A stretch of DNA of 55,333 bases from Gracilibacteraceae bacterium (GCA_031266805.1 JAISAH010000005.1:1-55333); one strand, 5' to 3'. Shown: positions 25,538 through 34,809, numbered from the stretch's first letter. Made by a program: numbers and translations. The notes: generated by a model not told the origin, from the sequence alone.

Positions 25538-26009
25538 AACCATCGCGGTGCTGGTGGACAACAGCCCGGGCGTTTTGGCGCGCATTTCCGGCCTTTTTGC
25601 CCGCCGCGGCTTCAATATATACAGCCTGACGGTCTGCCAGACGGAAAACCCGCTGATCTCCCTCATGATCATCGTCGTGGAGGCGGACGCGGAGCGGATC
25701 GAGCAAGTGACGAAACAACTGCATAAACAGGTCGTGGTGCATAAAGTGACGGACTTGACGGAGATGGAAGTCGTCAACCGGGAGATGGCGCTCGTGCGCG
25801 TGAAGGTGAAGCCGGAGACGCGGCTGGAGATCTTGCAGGTCGCGGACGTGTTTCGCGGGCGGGTGGTCGATCTGGGCCGCGGCAGCCTGACGGTGGAGAT
25901 GACGGGGGATGAGAGTAAAATAAACGCTTTTTTGCGGGCGATGCGTCCGCACGGCGTACAGGAACTCGTGCGCACCGGCCGGATCGCCATGACGCGGGCG
26001 GACTCGTGA
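25530..26009 (+). CDS. ilvN: Acetolactate synthase regulatory small subunit
   Basis: This 159-aa protein has the N-terminal ACT domain (VLVDNSPGVLARISGLFARR, GFNIYSLTV) that binds valine for feedback control, then the C-terminal small-subunit domain. The length fits IlvN/IlvH. It overlaps ilvB by 8 bp and the next gene by GTGA, so translation is coupled on both sides. Confidence 0.95.
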   Translation: MLRTIAVLVDNSPGVLARISGLFARRGFNIYSLTVCQTENPLISLMIIVVEADAERIEQVTKQLHKQVVVHKVTDLTEMEVVNREMALVRVKVKPETRLEILQVADVFRGRVVDLGRGSLTVEMTGDESKINAFLRAMRPHGVQELVRTGRIAMTRADS

Positions 26010-27904
26010 CCTTGCAGAATATTTCTTTTATGGAAAAACCAAGCAAACAAATCCTCCTGGGCAACGAAGCGATCGCCTTGGGGGCTATCGCCGCCGGCGC
26101 GCGGCTGGTGGCCGGCTATCCGGGCACGCCTTCCACGGAAGTCCTGCAGACCGTGGCAGCGCGCAATACGGACGGCGCTATCCATGTGGAGTGGTCCACT
26201 AATGAAAAAGCCGCGCTGGAAGTGGCGGCCGGGGCCGCCTGGAGCGGCGCGCGCGCCATGGCTGTCATGAAACAGGTGGGCCTTAACGTGGCGGCGGACC
26301 CGCTGATGAGTTTGGTCTATCTGGGCGTAAGGGGCGGGCTGGTCATAGTGGTGGCGGACGATCCCGGGCCGATCTCCTCGCAGACGGAGCAGGACACGCG
26401 GTTTTTCGCCGCTTTTGCCAACGCACCCGCGCTGGATCCTTCCTGTCCGGAAGAAGCTTACGCGATGGCGCTTCAGGCTTTTGACCTCTCCGAGCGCTAC
26501 GGCCTGCCCGTGATCTTGCGGCCGACGACCAAGGTCTGTCACGCCAGCGCCGCCGTCGATTTGAGCGCGGAGCGCCGGCCTTTCGCCCCCGGCCGTTTTG
26601 AAAGATCCGCGCGCTGGGTGATTTTCCCGCCGCTCTCTTACCGGCGGCACGGGGAGATCAAAGCGCAGCAGGCGCAAATCGGGGAGGAATTTAGCGTTTC
26701 GGAGTTCAACCGGCTCGAAGGCGACGGGCCGCTGGGGATCGCGGCCGGAGGCGTCACCTACGCTATTTTGCGCGACGCGCTCATGGCGCGGAGTGGCGCG
26801 GCGGACTGGCCGGCGGCGCTCGCGGCCTCGGCCTTAAGCGTTTTGAAAGTTGGCGCGGTCTTCCCGCCGCCGAAAGCCCTGTACCGCCGTTTTCTCTCCC
26901 GGGCCCGGCGGGTGCTGGTCCTGGAAGAGCTGGCCCCGGTCATAGAAGAACAGCTGCTCGCGCTCAAGGGCGCGGAAAACCTGACCGCCGTCGTCGCCGG
27001 CAAATTGAGCGGCTTCGTCGCCCCGAACGGCGAGCTGCTCTTGGAACAGGTGGCGCGATACGCGGAGACATTCCTGTCGCCGCCGCCGGTCACAGCCGCC
27101 GCGACCGCGCCAGAGCCGCCGGTCGCCGTGACCGCGCCTGAGCCAGAGCCGGCGCCGGTATGGCCTCGGCGTTCGCCGGTGCTTTGCGCCGGCTGTCCGC
27201 ACCGCGCCTCTTTTTACGCGGTGAAAAAAGCGACGCGCGGCCAAAGGGCGGTTTTTTGCGGCGATATCGGCTGTTATACGCTCGGCAACGCCGCGCCGCT
27301 GGATATGACCGACACCTGCCTGTGCATGGGGGCCGGCCTCACCGTCGCGCAGGGCGTCAAGACCGCCGACCCGCAGGCTTTGGTTTTTGCCTTTATCGGC
27401 GACGGCACTTTTTTTGCCAGCGGTATGACCGGACTGCTGAACGCCGCCCATAACCGGGCGGATATAAACATAATGATCCTCGACAACAGCACGACGGCCA
27501 TGACAGGCCATCAGAGCCACCCGGGCCTGGGGCGGACGGTGATGGGCGAGGAAACGGTGAAAATCGACGCCGCCGCAGTGGCGCGGGCTCTGGGGGCGGG
27601 TTTTGTCGAGCGGGCCGACCCTTTTGACCTGCCGGCGGCGATGGACGCGGCCCGGCGGGCGGCGAGCCATCCGGGCCTGAGCGTCGTGATTTTTACCGCG
27701 CCTTGCAGCGGGCTTTTCCGGCCGACCCAGCTCTGCCGCGCGGAAAAATGCTCGGGCTGTATGCTCTGCGTCCGGGAAATCGGCTGCCCGGCCCTGCGAA
27801 TCGCCGCAGGCGTCGTGGAAGTCAACGCCGCCCTCTGTCACGGCTGCGGGCTTTGCGCCCGAGTCTGCCCTTCCGGCCGGCTCCGGCTGGAGGCGCGCGC
27901 GTGA
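26006..27904 (+). CDS. iorA: Indolepyruvate:ferredoxin oxidoreductase, alpha subunit
   Basis: This 632-aa oxygen-sensitive enzyme interconverts aryl-2-oxoacids with arylacetyl-CoA, CO2 and reduced ferredoxin. The N-terminal pyrimidine domain has AGYPGTPSTEV, the ThDP motif GDGTFFASGMTG...DN lies near residue 470, and two 4Fe-4S clusters lie near the C-terminus (CSGCMLCVREIGC and CHGCGLCARVC). GTG 26006 overlaps ilvN; ATG 26030 is possible but has no clear ribosome site. Confidence 0.93.
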   Translation: MTLQNISFMEKPSKQILLGNEAIALGAIAAGARLVAGYPGTPSTEVLQTVAARNTDGAIHVEWSTNEKAALEVAAGAAWSGARAMAVMKQVGLNVAADPLMSLVYLGVRGGLVIVVADDPGPISSQTEQDTRFFAAFANAPALDPSCPEEAYAMALQAFDLSERYGLPVILRPTTKVCHASAAVDLSAERRPFAPGRFERSARWVIFPPLSYRRHGEIKAQQAQIGEEFSVSEFNRLEGDGPLGIAAGGVTYAILRDALMARSGAADWPAALAASALSVLKVGAVFPPPKALYRRFLSRARRVLVLEELAPVIEEQLLALKGAENLTAVVAGKLSGFVAPNGELLLEQVARYAETFLSPPPVTAAATAPEPPVAVTAPEPEPAPVWPRRSPVLCAGCPHRASFYAVKKATRGQRAVFCGDIGCYTLGNAAPLDMTDTCLCMGAGLTVAQGVKTADPQALVFAFIGDGTFFASGMTGLLNAAHNRADINIMILDNSTTAMTGHQSHPGLGRTVMGEETVKIDAAAVARALGAGFVERADPFDLPAAMDAARRAASHPGLSVVIFTAPCSGLFRPTQLCRAEKCSGCMLCVREIGCPALRIAAGVVEVNAALCHGCGLCARVCPSGRLRLEARA

Positions 27905-27941
27905 GGGGCGCGGCGGATCCTGATATGGAGGATGACAAAAT

Positions 27942-28544
27942 TTGGATATTCTGATCGCGGGCGTCGGCGGGCAGGGAACCATCCTTGTTTCCAAGATCCT
28001 GGCCGGCGCCGCCCTTCTGGCCGGCGGCCGCGTCCGCACGGGGGAAACCATCGGCATGAGCCAGCGCGGCGGCTGCGTGGTGAGCCATGTGCGCACCGGC
28101 CCGGTCTCCTCCCCTTATATCCCGCCGGGCGGGGCGGATCTGCTCCTGGCCCTCGAGCTGTGCGAAGGCGCCCGCCATCTGCCCCGGCTGAAAACGGGGG
28201 GAGCGGCCGTCGTCAGCACGGCCCGTCTGGAACCGGTCACGGCGGCCCTCGGCCAGGAAGCTTATGAGGAAAAGGCGATGCGCGCCTATATCGCCGCCCG
28301 GCCCCGCGCGCGTTTTATCCCGGCCGGCGAGACGGCGCGGGCGCTGGGGTCGGAAAAGGCGGCCAATATCGTGCTTTTAGGCGCCGCTTTTGCCTGGGGC
28401 CTGCTGACGATGGACGAAGAATCGCTGCTGGCTTCGCTGGCGCAAAACACGCCGCCCGCCTTTGCCGCCCTGAACCGCGCCGCCTGGCGCGCCGGCGCGG
28501 AGGCGGCCCGGAACGCGGCGGACGATCGGGAGGTAACGGGATAA
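27942..28544 (+). CDS. iorB: Indolepyruvate:ferredoxin oxidoreductase, beta subunit
   Basis: This 200-aa protein has the gamma-domain signature GVGGQGTILVSKILAGAAL and GMSQRGGCVVSHVR, as in IorB subunits. The start is TTG 27942 behind GGAGG. It partners the preceding iorA to form the complete enzyme. One base separates it from paaK. Confidence 0.93.
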   Translation: MDILIAGVGGQGTILVSKILAGAALLAGGRVRTGETIGMSQRGGCVVSHVRTGPVSSPYIPPGGADLLLALELCEGARHLPRLKTGGAAVVSTARLEPVTAALGQEAYEEKAMRAYIAARPRARFIPAGETARALGSEKAANIVLLGAAFAWGLLTMDEESLLASLAQNTPPAFAALNRAAWRAGAEAARNAADDREVTG

Positions 28545-28545
28545 G

Positions 28546-29769
28546 ATGGTTGATTTCCAGAAATTGAAAAAAGCGGTCCTTTACGCCGCCGCAAACAGTC
28601 AATTTTACCGCGACCGGCTGCGCGGGTTTGATCCGCGGGAGCTGCGCGGCCTGGATGATTTTACCCGGCTGCCGTTCAGCGATAAATACGATCTGCGCCA
28701 CGCTTACCCGCTCGGCCTCTTGGCGGCCCCGCCGGAGGAGATCGTGCGCGTACACTCGTCTTCCGGCACCACCGGTCAGGCGGTCATCATTCCCTATACG
28801 CGCCAGGACGTCGAGGATTGGGCAACGATGTTCGCCCGCTGTTTCGCGCTGGCCGGAGTGACGCGCGCCGACCGGGTCCAGATCACGCCGGGCTACGGCC
28901 TGTGGACGGCGGGGATCGGTTTTCAGGCCGGCTGTGAAAAACTCGGGGCCATGGCGGTACCGACGGGTCCCGGCAACACGGAAAAACAGCTGCAGCTCAT
29001 GCTGGATCTGCAGTCGACGGTGATCTGCGCGACGGCTTCCTACGCGCTCCTTTTGGCGGAAGAAGTGCAAAAACGCGGTCTGGCGGACAAAATAAACCTG
29101 AAACGCGGCGTGATCGGCTCGGAGCGCTGGGGCGAACTCATGCGCCGCCGCATCGCCGAGCAGCTGCGCATAGAACTTTTTGACATATACGGCCTGACGG
29201 AGATATACGGGCCGGGCATCGCCATCGACTGCCCCAGCCACACGGGAATGCACTATTGGGACGATTTCATCTATTGCGAAGTGATCGACCCGGCGACGGG
29301 GAAGGTGCTGCCGGAGGGCGAGACGGGGGAGATCGTCGTCACGACTTTGCGCAAAGAAGGGGCACCGCTCCTGCGCTACCGGACGCACGACATCTCGCGC
29401 CTCATCCCGGGCCAATGCCCCTGCGGGCGCTCCTATCCGCGCCTGGACCGCATCGTGGGCCGCACGGACGACATGATCAAGGTAAAAGGCGTCAACATTT
29501 ATCCCGGCCAGATCGAGGATATCCTGCGCCAAACGCCGGGACTGTCCAGCGAGTACCTCATCGTAATTGATTATGACGAAAACGGGAAAGAACGCCTAAG
29601 CATGCGCGCCGAATGCGCCGCCCCTGACCGCGCCGCGGTGAGCCGGGCGGTAGAACAGATTTTCCGGGCCAAAATCGGCCTGCGCATCAGATGCGAGTGC
29701 GTGGGGCTGGGCGAGCTGCCGCGCTCGGAAAAAAAGACCCGGCGCGTTTTCGATAAAAGAGCGGAGTGA
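28546..29769 (+). CDS. paaK: Phenylacetate-CoA ligase
   Basis: This 407-aa adenylate-forming enzyme activates arylacetates with CoA and ATP. Motifs are HSSSGTTGQAVIIPYTR (P-loop), YGLTEIYGPG and the C-terminal hinge and lysine region (GRTDDMIKVKGVNIYP). Together with iorAB it can either oxidise aryl-2-oxoacids to arylacetates with ATP gain, or run the reverse, assimilating arylacetates into aromatic amino acids. It is slightly shorter than many PaaK proteins but complete. It ends six bases from the convergent TRAP operon. Confidence 0.93.
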   Translation: MVDFQKLKKAVLYAAANSQFYRDRLRGFDPRELRGLDDFTRLPFSDKYDLRHAYPLGLLAAPPEEIVRVHSSSGTTGQAVIIPYTRQDVEDWATMFARCFALAGVTRADRVQITPGYGLWTAGIGFQAGCEKLGAMAVPTGPGNTEKQLQLMLDLQSTVICATASYALLLAEEVQKRGLADKINLKRGVIGSERWGELMRRRIAEQLRIELFDIYGLTEIYGPGIAIDCPSHTGMHYWDDFIYCEVIDPATGKVLPEGETGEIVVTTLRKEGAPLLRYRTHDISRLIPGQCPCGRSYPRLDRIVGRTDDMIKVKGVNIYPGQIEDILRQTPGLSSEYLIVIDYDENGKERLSMRAECAAPDRAAVSRAVEQIFRAKIGLRIRCECVGLGELPRSEKKTRRVFDKRAE

Positions 29770-29775
29770 ATTCAA

Positions 29776-31083
29776 TCACCCCATCAGCAATTCCGGCAGG
29801 AACAGCACGATCTGGGGAAAAATCATGATCAGGGCGATACAGATAAAGATGGCGAAAAGAAACGGCCATATCCCTTTGAAAATAACAGGCAGCGGCACAT
29901 CCACCGCCACGTTTTTCGCCACATAAACGTCAATGCCGACCGGCGGCGTGATCATGCCCATACAGCAAACCAAAGTGATGATCACTCCGAACCAGATCGG
30001 ATCATAACCGATGGAGACGACCACCGGGTAAAAGATCGGCACAGTCAGCATGATCATCGGCAGGCTGTCGATAAAACAACCCGCGATCAGATAAACCACG
30101 AGGATGCAGACCATCGTCTGCCAGGCGGGGATATCAAACTGATAGAGCAGCCCGGTGATCGCGAGCGGGATCTGGGCTAAAGCGATGAAACGCCCGAATA
30201 TCGTGGCGCAGGCCACGATCAGCAGCACCATACCCACCGTCTTGGCGGTATCGTAGAGCGAGGCGACAAAACCCTTCCAGGACAGCTTGCGACGGACAAG
30301 CACCACGGCCAGCATGGCAAAAGCGCCGATCGCCCCGCCCTCTGTAGGCGTGAACCAGCCGGCCGACAGTCCGCCGACGGAAAAGATGAAAATAATCAGT
30401 GTCTCCAGGAGACCACCGCTGACCGACTTCGCCCGCTCCGGCCATGTCGATTTCTCGCCGCGGGGCGCCATCTCCGGATGATTGCGGGTCACCAGCCAGA
30501 TTGTGATCATAAAAAGCACCATCAGCAGAATACCGGCGCCGATGCCGGCTATAAAAATTCGGCCGATGGATTGTTCGGTCGCCACCCCATAGACAATCGC
30601 CGTCATGCTGGGCGGAATCAGCAGGCCCAAACCGCCGCCGGACGCGACACAGGCGGTGTAGAGCGAACTGTCATAACCCCGTTTTTTCATCTCCGGAAAA
30701 GCGATGGAACCGATCGTCGCCGTCGTGGCGGGGCCGGAACCGCAGACCGCGCCGAAGCAGGCGCAGGCCATTTCCGACGCCATTGCCAGTCCACCCGGCC
30801 AATGGCCGATCATTTTATAGGCAAAATCATACAAGCGGCTGCCGATACCGGAATGAAAGGCCAGAAAACCCATCCAGGCGAACATGGCCACCACGCTCAT
30901 GTTATAGGAAGAAAAACTGCTGAACATGTCAACCGAGACCAGCTTGATTGCGGCCGGCATATTGGTCAGGATACCAAACCCCACCATGCCGACCAGCATC
31001 ATGCCGGTGGCGATCGGCAGACCGAGCAGGACCAGCGCCAAAAACGCCAGGATACCGAGCAGGCCAATAATGACCGGACTCAT
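29776..31083 (-). CDS. dctM: TRAP transporter large permease (DctM)
   Basis: This 435-aa protein has about 12 membrane helices and DctM signatures such as GSGPATTATIGSIAFPEMKKRGY and GGLGLLIPPS. It forms the ion-coupled channel of a tripartite TRAP importer for organic acids. It overlaps dctQ by 4 bp and is the last gene of the operon; no terminator is visible in the 6-bp gap to paaK. Confidence 0.93.
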   Translation of the reverse strand: MSPVIIGLLGILAFLALVLLGLPIATGMMLVGMVGFGILTNMPAAIKLVSVDMFSSFSSYNMSVVAMFAWMGFLAFHSGIGSRLYDFAYKMIGHWPGGLAMASEMACACFGAVCGSGPATTATIGSIAFPEMKKRGYDSSLYTACVASGGGLGLLIPPSMTAIVYGVATEQSIGRIFIAGIGAGILLMVLFMITIWLVTRNHPEMAPRGEKSTWPERAKSVSGGLLETLIIFIFSVGGLSAGWFTPTEGGAIGAFAMLAVVLVRRKLSWKGFVASLYDTAKTVGMVLLIVACATIFGRFIALAQIPLAITGLLYQFDIPAWQTMVCILVVYLIAGCFIDSLPMIMLTVPIFYPVVVSIGYDPIWFGVIITLVCCMGMITPPVGIDVYVAKNVAVDVPLPVIFKGIWPFLFAIFICIALIMIFPQIVLFLPELLMG

Positions 31084-31583
31084 TTACCGACCTCCTTCCA
31101 GGCATGAATGTCGAGGACAAAATGCAGTAAACTGGTGATCGTATAAAACAGCATCCCCAGGAAACAGCCGAACGCGATGGGATAATATGGCAAAAACATG
31201 ACCCAAGTCACGTTGCTGTTCGCGTAAGTGCTGAGTCCGTAGCGAAAGAACTGTACGGTGATGATGCCCAGGGCGACAATGCTGATACAGGAGATCAGCG
31301 ACAAGATGACTCGCTGTAATGATCTGGGGAAAAATTCGCGGACAAAATCCACCTGAATGAAGCCTTTTTCCTTCTCAGTATAGCCCAAAGCAAACGCCGC
31401 GTTCAGCGCGGACAGGAATCCAACAATGTCTGTCAGGCCGGAAATAGGCGAGTGCAGCAGGATCCGCATGGCCACGCTGATCGTCACGACCACCATATTG
31501 GCAAAGATAAAGACGCTGGAGACGCCGCCGAGTATATCATCAAGCTTGTAAACGATCTTTTTAAGTTTTTCCAAGCGGGTCAC
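31080..31583 (-). CDS. dctQ: TRAP transporter small permease (DctQ)
   Basis: This 167-aa protein has four membrane helices and the DctQ core (ISVAMRILLHSPISGLTDI). It pairs with DctM. The gene follows dctP by 10 bp. Confidence 0.9.
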   Translation of the reverse strand: MTRLEKLKKIVYKLDDILGGVSSVFIFANMVVVTISVAMRILLHSPISGLTDIVGFLSALNAAFALGYTEKEKGFIQVDFVREFFPRSLQRVILSLISCISIVALGIITVQFFRYGLSTYANSNVTWVMFLPYYPIAFGCFLGMLFYTITSLLHFVLDIHAWKEVGK

Positions 31584-31593
31584 ATCCTTTTAA

Positions 31594-32691
31594 TCAATAC
31601 CGGGCGTTATACTTCTCCGCCAGAGATTTCAAGCGGTCAAGAGCCGCTTGCGCGTCGAGTCCTCTGGCCGCCCGCTCCCGCACCCACTCGTCCTGGAGCG
31701 GGGCCAGCGCCGCCCACCAGGTTTGCAGCGTCTCCAAAGGAACGTCGTAATACTCCATGCCGTTTTGTTCACCAAAGGTTATGCCTTCTTTATCCATTTC
31801 ATCCCACAGCGGCGCAATCCGGTCGACACATTCGGCGCTGACATCCAGAAAAACCTGCTGGACGGCAGGCGGGAGGGAATTCCAGCGATCCATATTCATC
31901 GCTATATAATGAGTTACAGTGGAAATGCCGGAGATATTGGCGTCGTATTTCAGCACTTCACCGAATTTCCAGTTGACAAGCGCCTCGGACGGCATGAGCG
32001 CCGCGTCGGCCGTGCCTTTCAGCAGCGCTTCATAAGTTTCCGCCGGCGTGATCCCCACAGCGGAAGCGCCAAGTGTTTCCACGGCGCCGATGGCATAGCC
32101 GGTCGCCCGGATCTGCACGCCTTTGAAATCGGCCAGCGTTTCGATCTTCTTATTCGTCAGCAGGTCTGAAGGCGACATGCCATAGGCCCACAGGTATTTT
32201 ACATCCCCCAATTCTGCAAAATCCGACCGGAACCACTCGTCGGCCGCGTAGGTGGCCGCCTGACTGCTGTTGAAGCTGATGCCGCTGAGAAAATAAGCGC
32301 TAATCAGCGGGAAGTAAGAGAAACTGTAGGAAGGGTCCGATTCCCCCATATCGATAATGCCGTTTTTCAGAGATTCGTAAATATCGGTATTTTTTACGAG
32401 GGTTTCGCCGGCATACTGAGTGATTGTGACCTTGCCTTCAGTCAATTCGTTGACGCGGTCACAAAAATAACTAAACACCTCATTGGCTCGATGCGAAGAA
32501 CCCATGCAGATCGCCCAATTGAGCGTCAGGGGCTTCATGTTCGCCAGCGCCGCCGCCAGGTCGTCCGCCGGCGCCTCTGTCCCGGATTGAGCGGGATCCT
32601 GAGCGGCCGGCGCGCCGCACGCCGCGAACAAAACCATGATGAGCAGAATACAGACGATACCGGGTGTTTTGCCTGAACTTCTCTTAATCAT
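31594..32691 (-). CDS. dctP: TRAP transporter substrate-binding lipoprotein (DctP)
   Basis: This 365-aa protein has a lipoprotein signal ending LFAAC with Cys25 as the predicted lipidation site. The binding-domain segment FKGVQIRATGYAIGAVETLG contains the Arg that grips a carboxylate in DctP proteins. The ligand is therefore probably an organic acid; its identity is not deducible. Confidence 0.92.
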   Translation of the reverse strand: MIKRSSGKTPGIVCILLIMVLFAACGAPAAQDPAQSGTEAPADDLAAALANMKPLTLNWAICMGSSHRANEVFSYFCDRVNELTEGKVTITQYAGETLVKNTDIYESLKNGIIDMGESDPSYSFSYFPLISAYFLSGISFNSSQAATYAADEWFRSDFAELGDVKYLWAYGMSPSDLLTNKKIETLADFKGVQIRATGYAIGAVETLGASAVGITPAETYEALLKGTADAALMPSEALVNWKFGEVLKYDANISGISTVTHYIAMNMDRWNSLPPAVQQVFLDVSAECVDRIAPLWDEMDKEGITFGEQNGMEYYDVPLETLQTWWAALAPLQDEWVRERAARGLDAQAALDRLKSLAEKYNARY

Positions 32692-32729
32692 ACAACAACA
32701 TCCTCCCCGCTGATTTTAAACAGCACAGA

Positions 32730-33548
32730 CTAACTGTTCAGTTTCACTTCCTGATAGCCGATTTCTTTTAAACTGCCGGCGGAGAAACAACAAAGCAGCA
32801 CTAAATTTTCCGTACCGGTGTTCACATACTTATAAAGCTGACCGGCCTCATTATAAGCGGTGACATCGGCATAGAGCGGGTATGACTGATCGGGATAGAT
32901 CGCCAGACCCCGGCCGCTACGGACGAGAACGATTTCATCGGCGTTGTTGTTACGCGCGAAATCCCGCGGCGGGATCTGCGCTCCCGGCTGGAGAATGAAC
33001 TCCGCGAAGCTGATTCCGTCTTCTTCATAGACAATTTTGACGTCGACCAGAGGATCGTTCCACTCGGCGCCGGGCAGTTCCGCGCAGCGTTTGACCTGCC
33101 AGCCCGTCTCCTTGTGCCGCCGAGGGTCAAAATGGGTGCGGGAGCAGCCGTCCAGACTGCCGTTCAAAAAGACCGCAATCTCCATATGCCGCGGCGCGAC
33201 CGTCTCCATGCGGTGCGGCTGGCCGACCGCGTGACACAGGCAGTCGCCCGGCAGGAACTCAATATGCGTGCCGTCAGGGTAACTGAGGTCGCAGACGCTG
33301 TCCAGAAGATACTCTATTTCCACTCGATTGTCATGGAAAACAAAGCCTTCCCGCGGCGAAGTTCCCATGCCGGCCGCCTGTTCTACCCGGATGAGCCCCA
33401 GTTTGTCCGTGTTCCACATCCATTGCACGCAATGCCCTTTGTCCAGTTGGTCGCCGTCAAAACCGGGCGCCAAACGGGTGCGGGTTTCTGGTTCGTACTC
33501 TTTGGTTTTCAAATTAAGACTGTTATTCGCGTCGATAATGGTATACAT
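32730..33548 (-). CDS. Bicupin-like protein of the TRAP operon
   Basis: This 272-aa soluble protein looks like a double cupin. The first barrel has LPGDCLCHAVGQPHRME with a candidate metal His, and the second has QPGAQIPPRD followed by NADEIVLVRSGRG. Being first in the TRAP operon suggests it acts on the imported acid as a dioxygenase, isomerase or lyase. AAGGAGCG lies about 13 bases before ATG 33548, a long spacing. The upstream promoter region is occupied by the tandem repeat array. Confidence 0.55.
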   Translation of the reverse strand: MYTIIDANNSLNLKTKEYEPETRTRLAPGFDGDQLDKGHCVQWMWNTDKLGLIRVEQAAGMGTSPREGFVFHDNRVEIEYLLDSVCDLSYPDGTHIEFLPGDCLCHAVGQPHRMETVAPRHMEIAVFLNGSLDGCSRTHFDPRRHKETGWQVKRCAELPGAEWNDPLVDVKIVYEEDGISFAEFILQPGAQIPPRDFARNNNADEIVLVRSGRGLAIYPDQSYPLYADVTAYNEAGQLYKYVNTGTENLVLLCCFSAGSLKEIGYQEVKLNS

Positions 33549-33589
33549 ACGATATGCCGCGCTCCTTACTCAGTTTTTTCCGGCTGAGC

Positions 33590-33976
33590 CACTGTTGGCA
33601 AGACCGCCTAAGCGCCTGCGGCGCAAGGCGCTCTAGGCCCCAGTACGGACTCGACTAGGCCGCTGAAGCGGCAGTCTCGTACCTGCACTGTTGGAAAGAC
33701 CGCCTACTCAGCGCCTGCGGCGCAAGGCGCTCTAAACCACAGTACGGACTCGACTATGCCGCTAAAGCGGCAGTCTCGTACCTGCACTGTTGGCAAGACC
33801 GCCTAAGCGCCTGCGGCGCAAGGCGCTCTAGGCCCCAGTACGGACTCGACTAGGCCGCTGAAGCGGCAGTCTCGTACCTGCACTGTTGGCAAGACCGCCT
33901 AAGCGCCTGCGGCGCAAGGCGCTCTAAACCACAGTACGGACTCGACTATGCCGCTGAAGCGGCAGTCTCGTACCTG
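33590..33976 (-). repeat. Four tandem copies of a ~96-bp two-hairpin repeat
   Basis: Units span 33590-33685, 33686-33784, 33785-33880 and 33881-33976, each starting CACTGTTGG. Units 1 and 3 share CTAGGCCCCAG, while units 2 and 4 share CTAAACCACAG, so the array probably grew by duplicating a dimer. Each unit can form a hairpin AGCGCC/GGCGCT and a long one in which CAGTACG pairs with CGTACCTG and encloses GACT-GCCGCT / AGCGGC-AGTC. No ORF crosses the units convincingly. An inverted copy lies at 458-556. Confidence 0.92.
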
Positions 33977-34091
33977 CGCGGACAATGAAACTGCGGAACT
34001 GACTTCCCTCCTTCCCTGTCGTCGCCCGACTGTCCGCCGTGAACTGTGAATCAACCGGAATGAGATGATTTTATCCCGGCCGGCAAAGAAA

Positions 34092-34113
34092 AAATGTCCT
34101 TTGCGGGACATTT
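34092..34113 (-). terminator. Terminator of the Crp/Fnr gene
   Basis: AAATGTCC and GGACATTT pair around a 6-nt loop; on the minus strand the stem is followed by a run of T. It would insulate the Crp/Fnr transcript from the repeat array and TRAP operon. 33977-34091 holds nothing else I recognise. Confidence 0.75.
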
Positions 34114-34158
34114 CAGAAAAATATGAACAAGGCTGCCCGTTGAGAGCGCAGCCCCGCC

Positions 34159-34809
34159 CTAAAGGTATTGAGCCAGCTTGCCCGCGTCCAGCACTTTGAT
34201 ATTTTTCACGCCTTTTTGGATCAGGCCCTGCTTCTCGAAGTCGTTCAGATATTGGGTCACCCGCTGCCGGGTCGTGCCGAGCAGATTGGCTATCTCATCA
34301 TGAGTAAAGGCGATAGACGAGCTTTTATGGCGGCTGACGATCCCGTACTGGCAGGCGTCCAGTAAAAAACGGGCCAATTTCTGCGGCACCGTATTATAAA
34401 CGTCTTCCGCCTGCGATTGCGTGCAGCGCGCTTTTTTCACCAGATCCCAGCAGATCCTGTACATGACTTGCGGGTTTTCAAAAAGAAAGGCGATGAATTT
34501 ACTCCGGGAGACGGCGATGCAGCAGACTTCGGTGAGCGCCGTCGCCGAGCATATATTGCCCAGATTGTCGAATATCCCGCTCTGCCCGGTGAGCGCCGGA
34601 GGAAGCAGGAAGTGGATGATTTTTTCTTTGCCGTTTGGCATATAGATGCTGTTTTTAACGATACCGGCTTTGATGCAGTAGAGAAATTCGCTGGCTTCTC
34701 CTTGCATGAACAGCATCTCGCCGGCCTTGAAGGTCCTGGGACGCCCCAATTCCATGAGTTTTTCCCATTTTTCTTCGCCGATATCGAGGAGTTCTTCGAT
34801 CTTGGCCAT
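34159..34809 (-). CDS. Crp/Fnr-family transcriptional regulator
   Basis: This 216-aa protein has an N-terminal cyclic-nucleotide-binding-type beta roll (about 20-120) and a C-terminal winged helix (FTHDEIANLLGTTRQRVTQY near 170-190). No N-terminal cysteine cluster of FNR is present, so it probably does not carry an Fe-S cluster. ATG 34809 has GGAGG close upstream; GTG 34821 is an alternative. It lies upstream of, and codirectional with, the TRAP operon, whose control it may exert. Confidence 0.88.
   Translation of the reverse strand: MAKIEELLDIGEEKWEKLMELGRPRTFKAGEMLFMQGEASEFLYCIKAGIVKNSIYMPNGKEKIIHFLLPPALTGQSGIFDNLGNICSATALTEVCCIAVSRSKFIAFLFENPQVMYRICWDLVKKARCTQSQAEDVYNTVPQKLARFLLDACQYGIVSRHKSSSIAFTHDEIANLLGTTRQRVTQYLNDFEKQGLIQKGVKNIKVLDAGKLAQYL

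Noticed and set aside
24563-26677. 704-aa minus-strand ORF
   Set aside because: It is antisense to ilvB, ilvN and iorA; no domain or ribosome site, and the three genes on the other strand are certain.
26834-28096. 420-aa minus-strand ORF
   Set aside because: Antisense to iorA/iorB in high-GC DNA; no protein-like motifs.
33590-33976. Tandem ~96-bp units as a possible CRISPR array
   Set aside because: The units are contiguous and nearly identical over their whole length. There are no unique spacers and no cas genes in the window.
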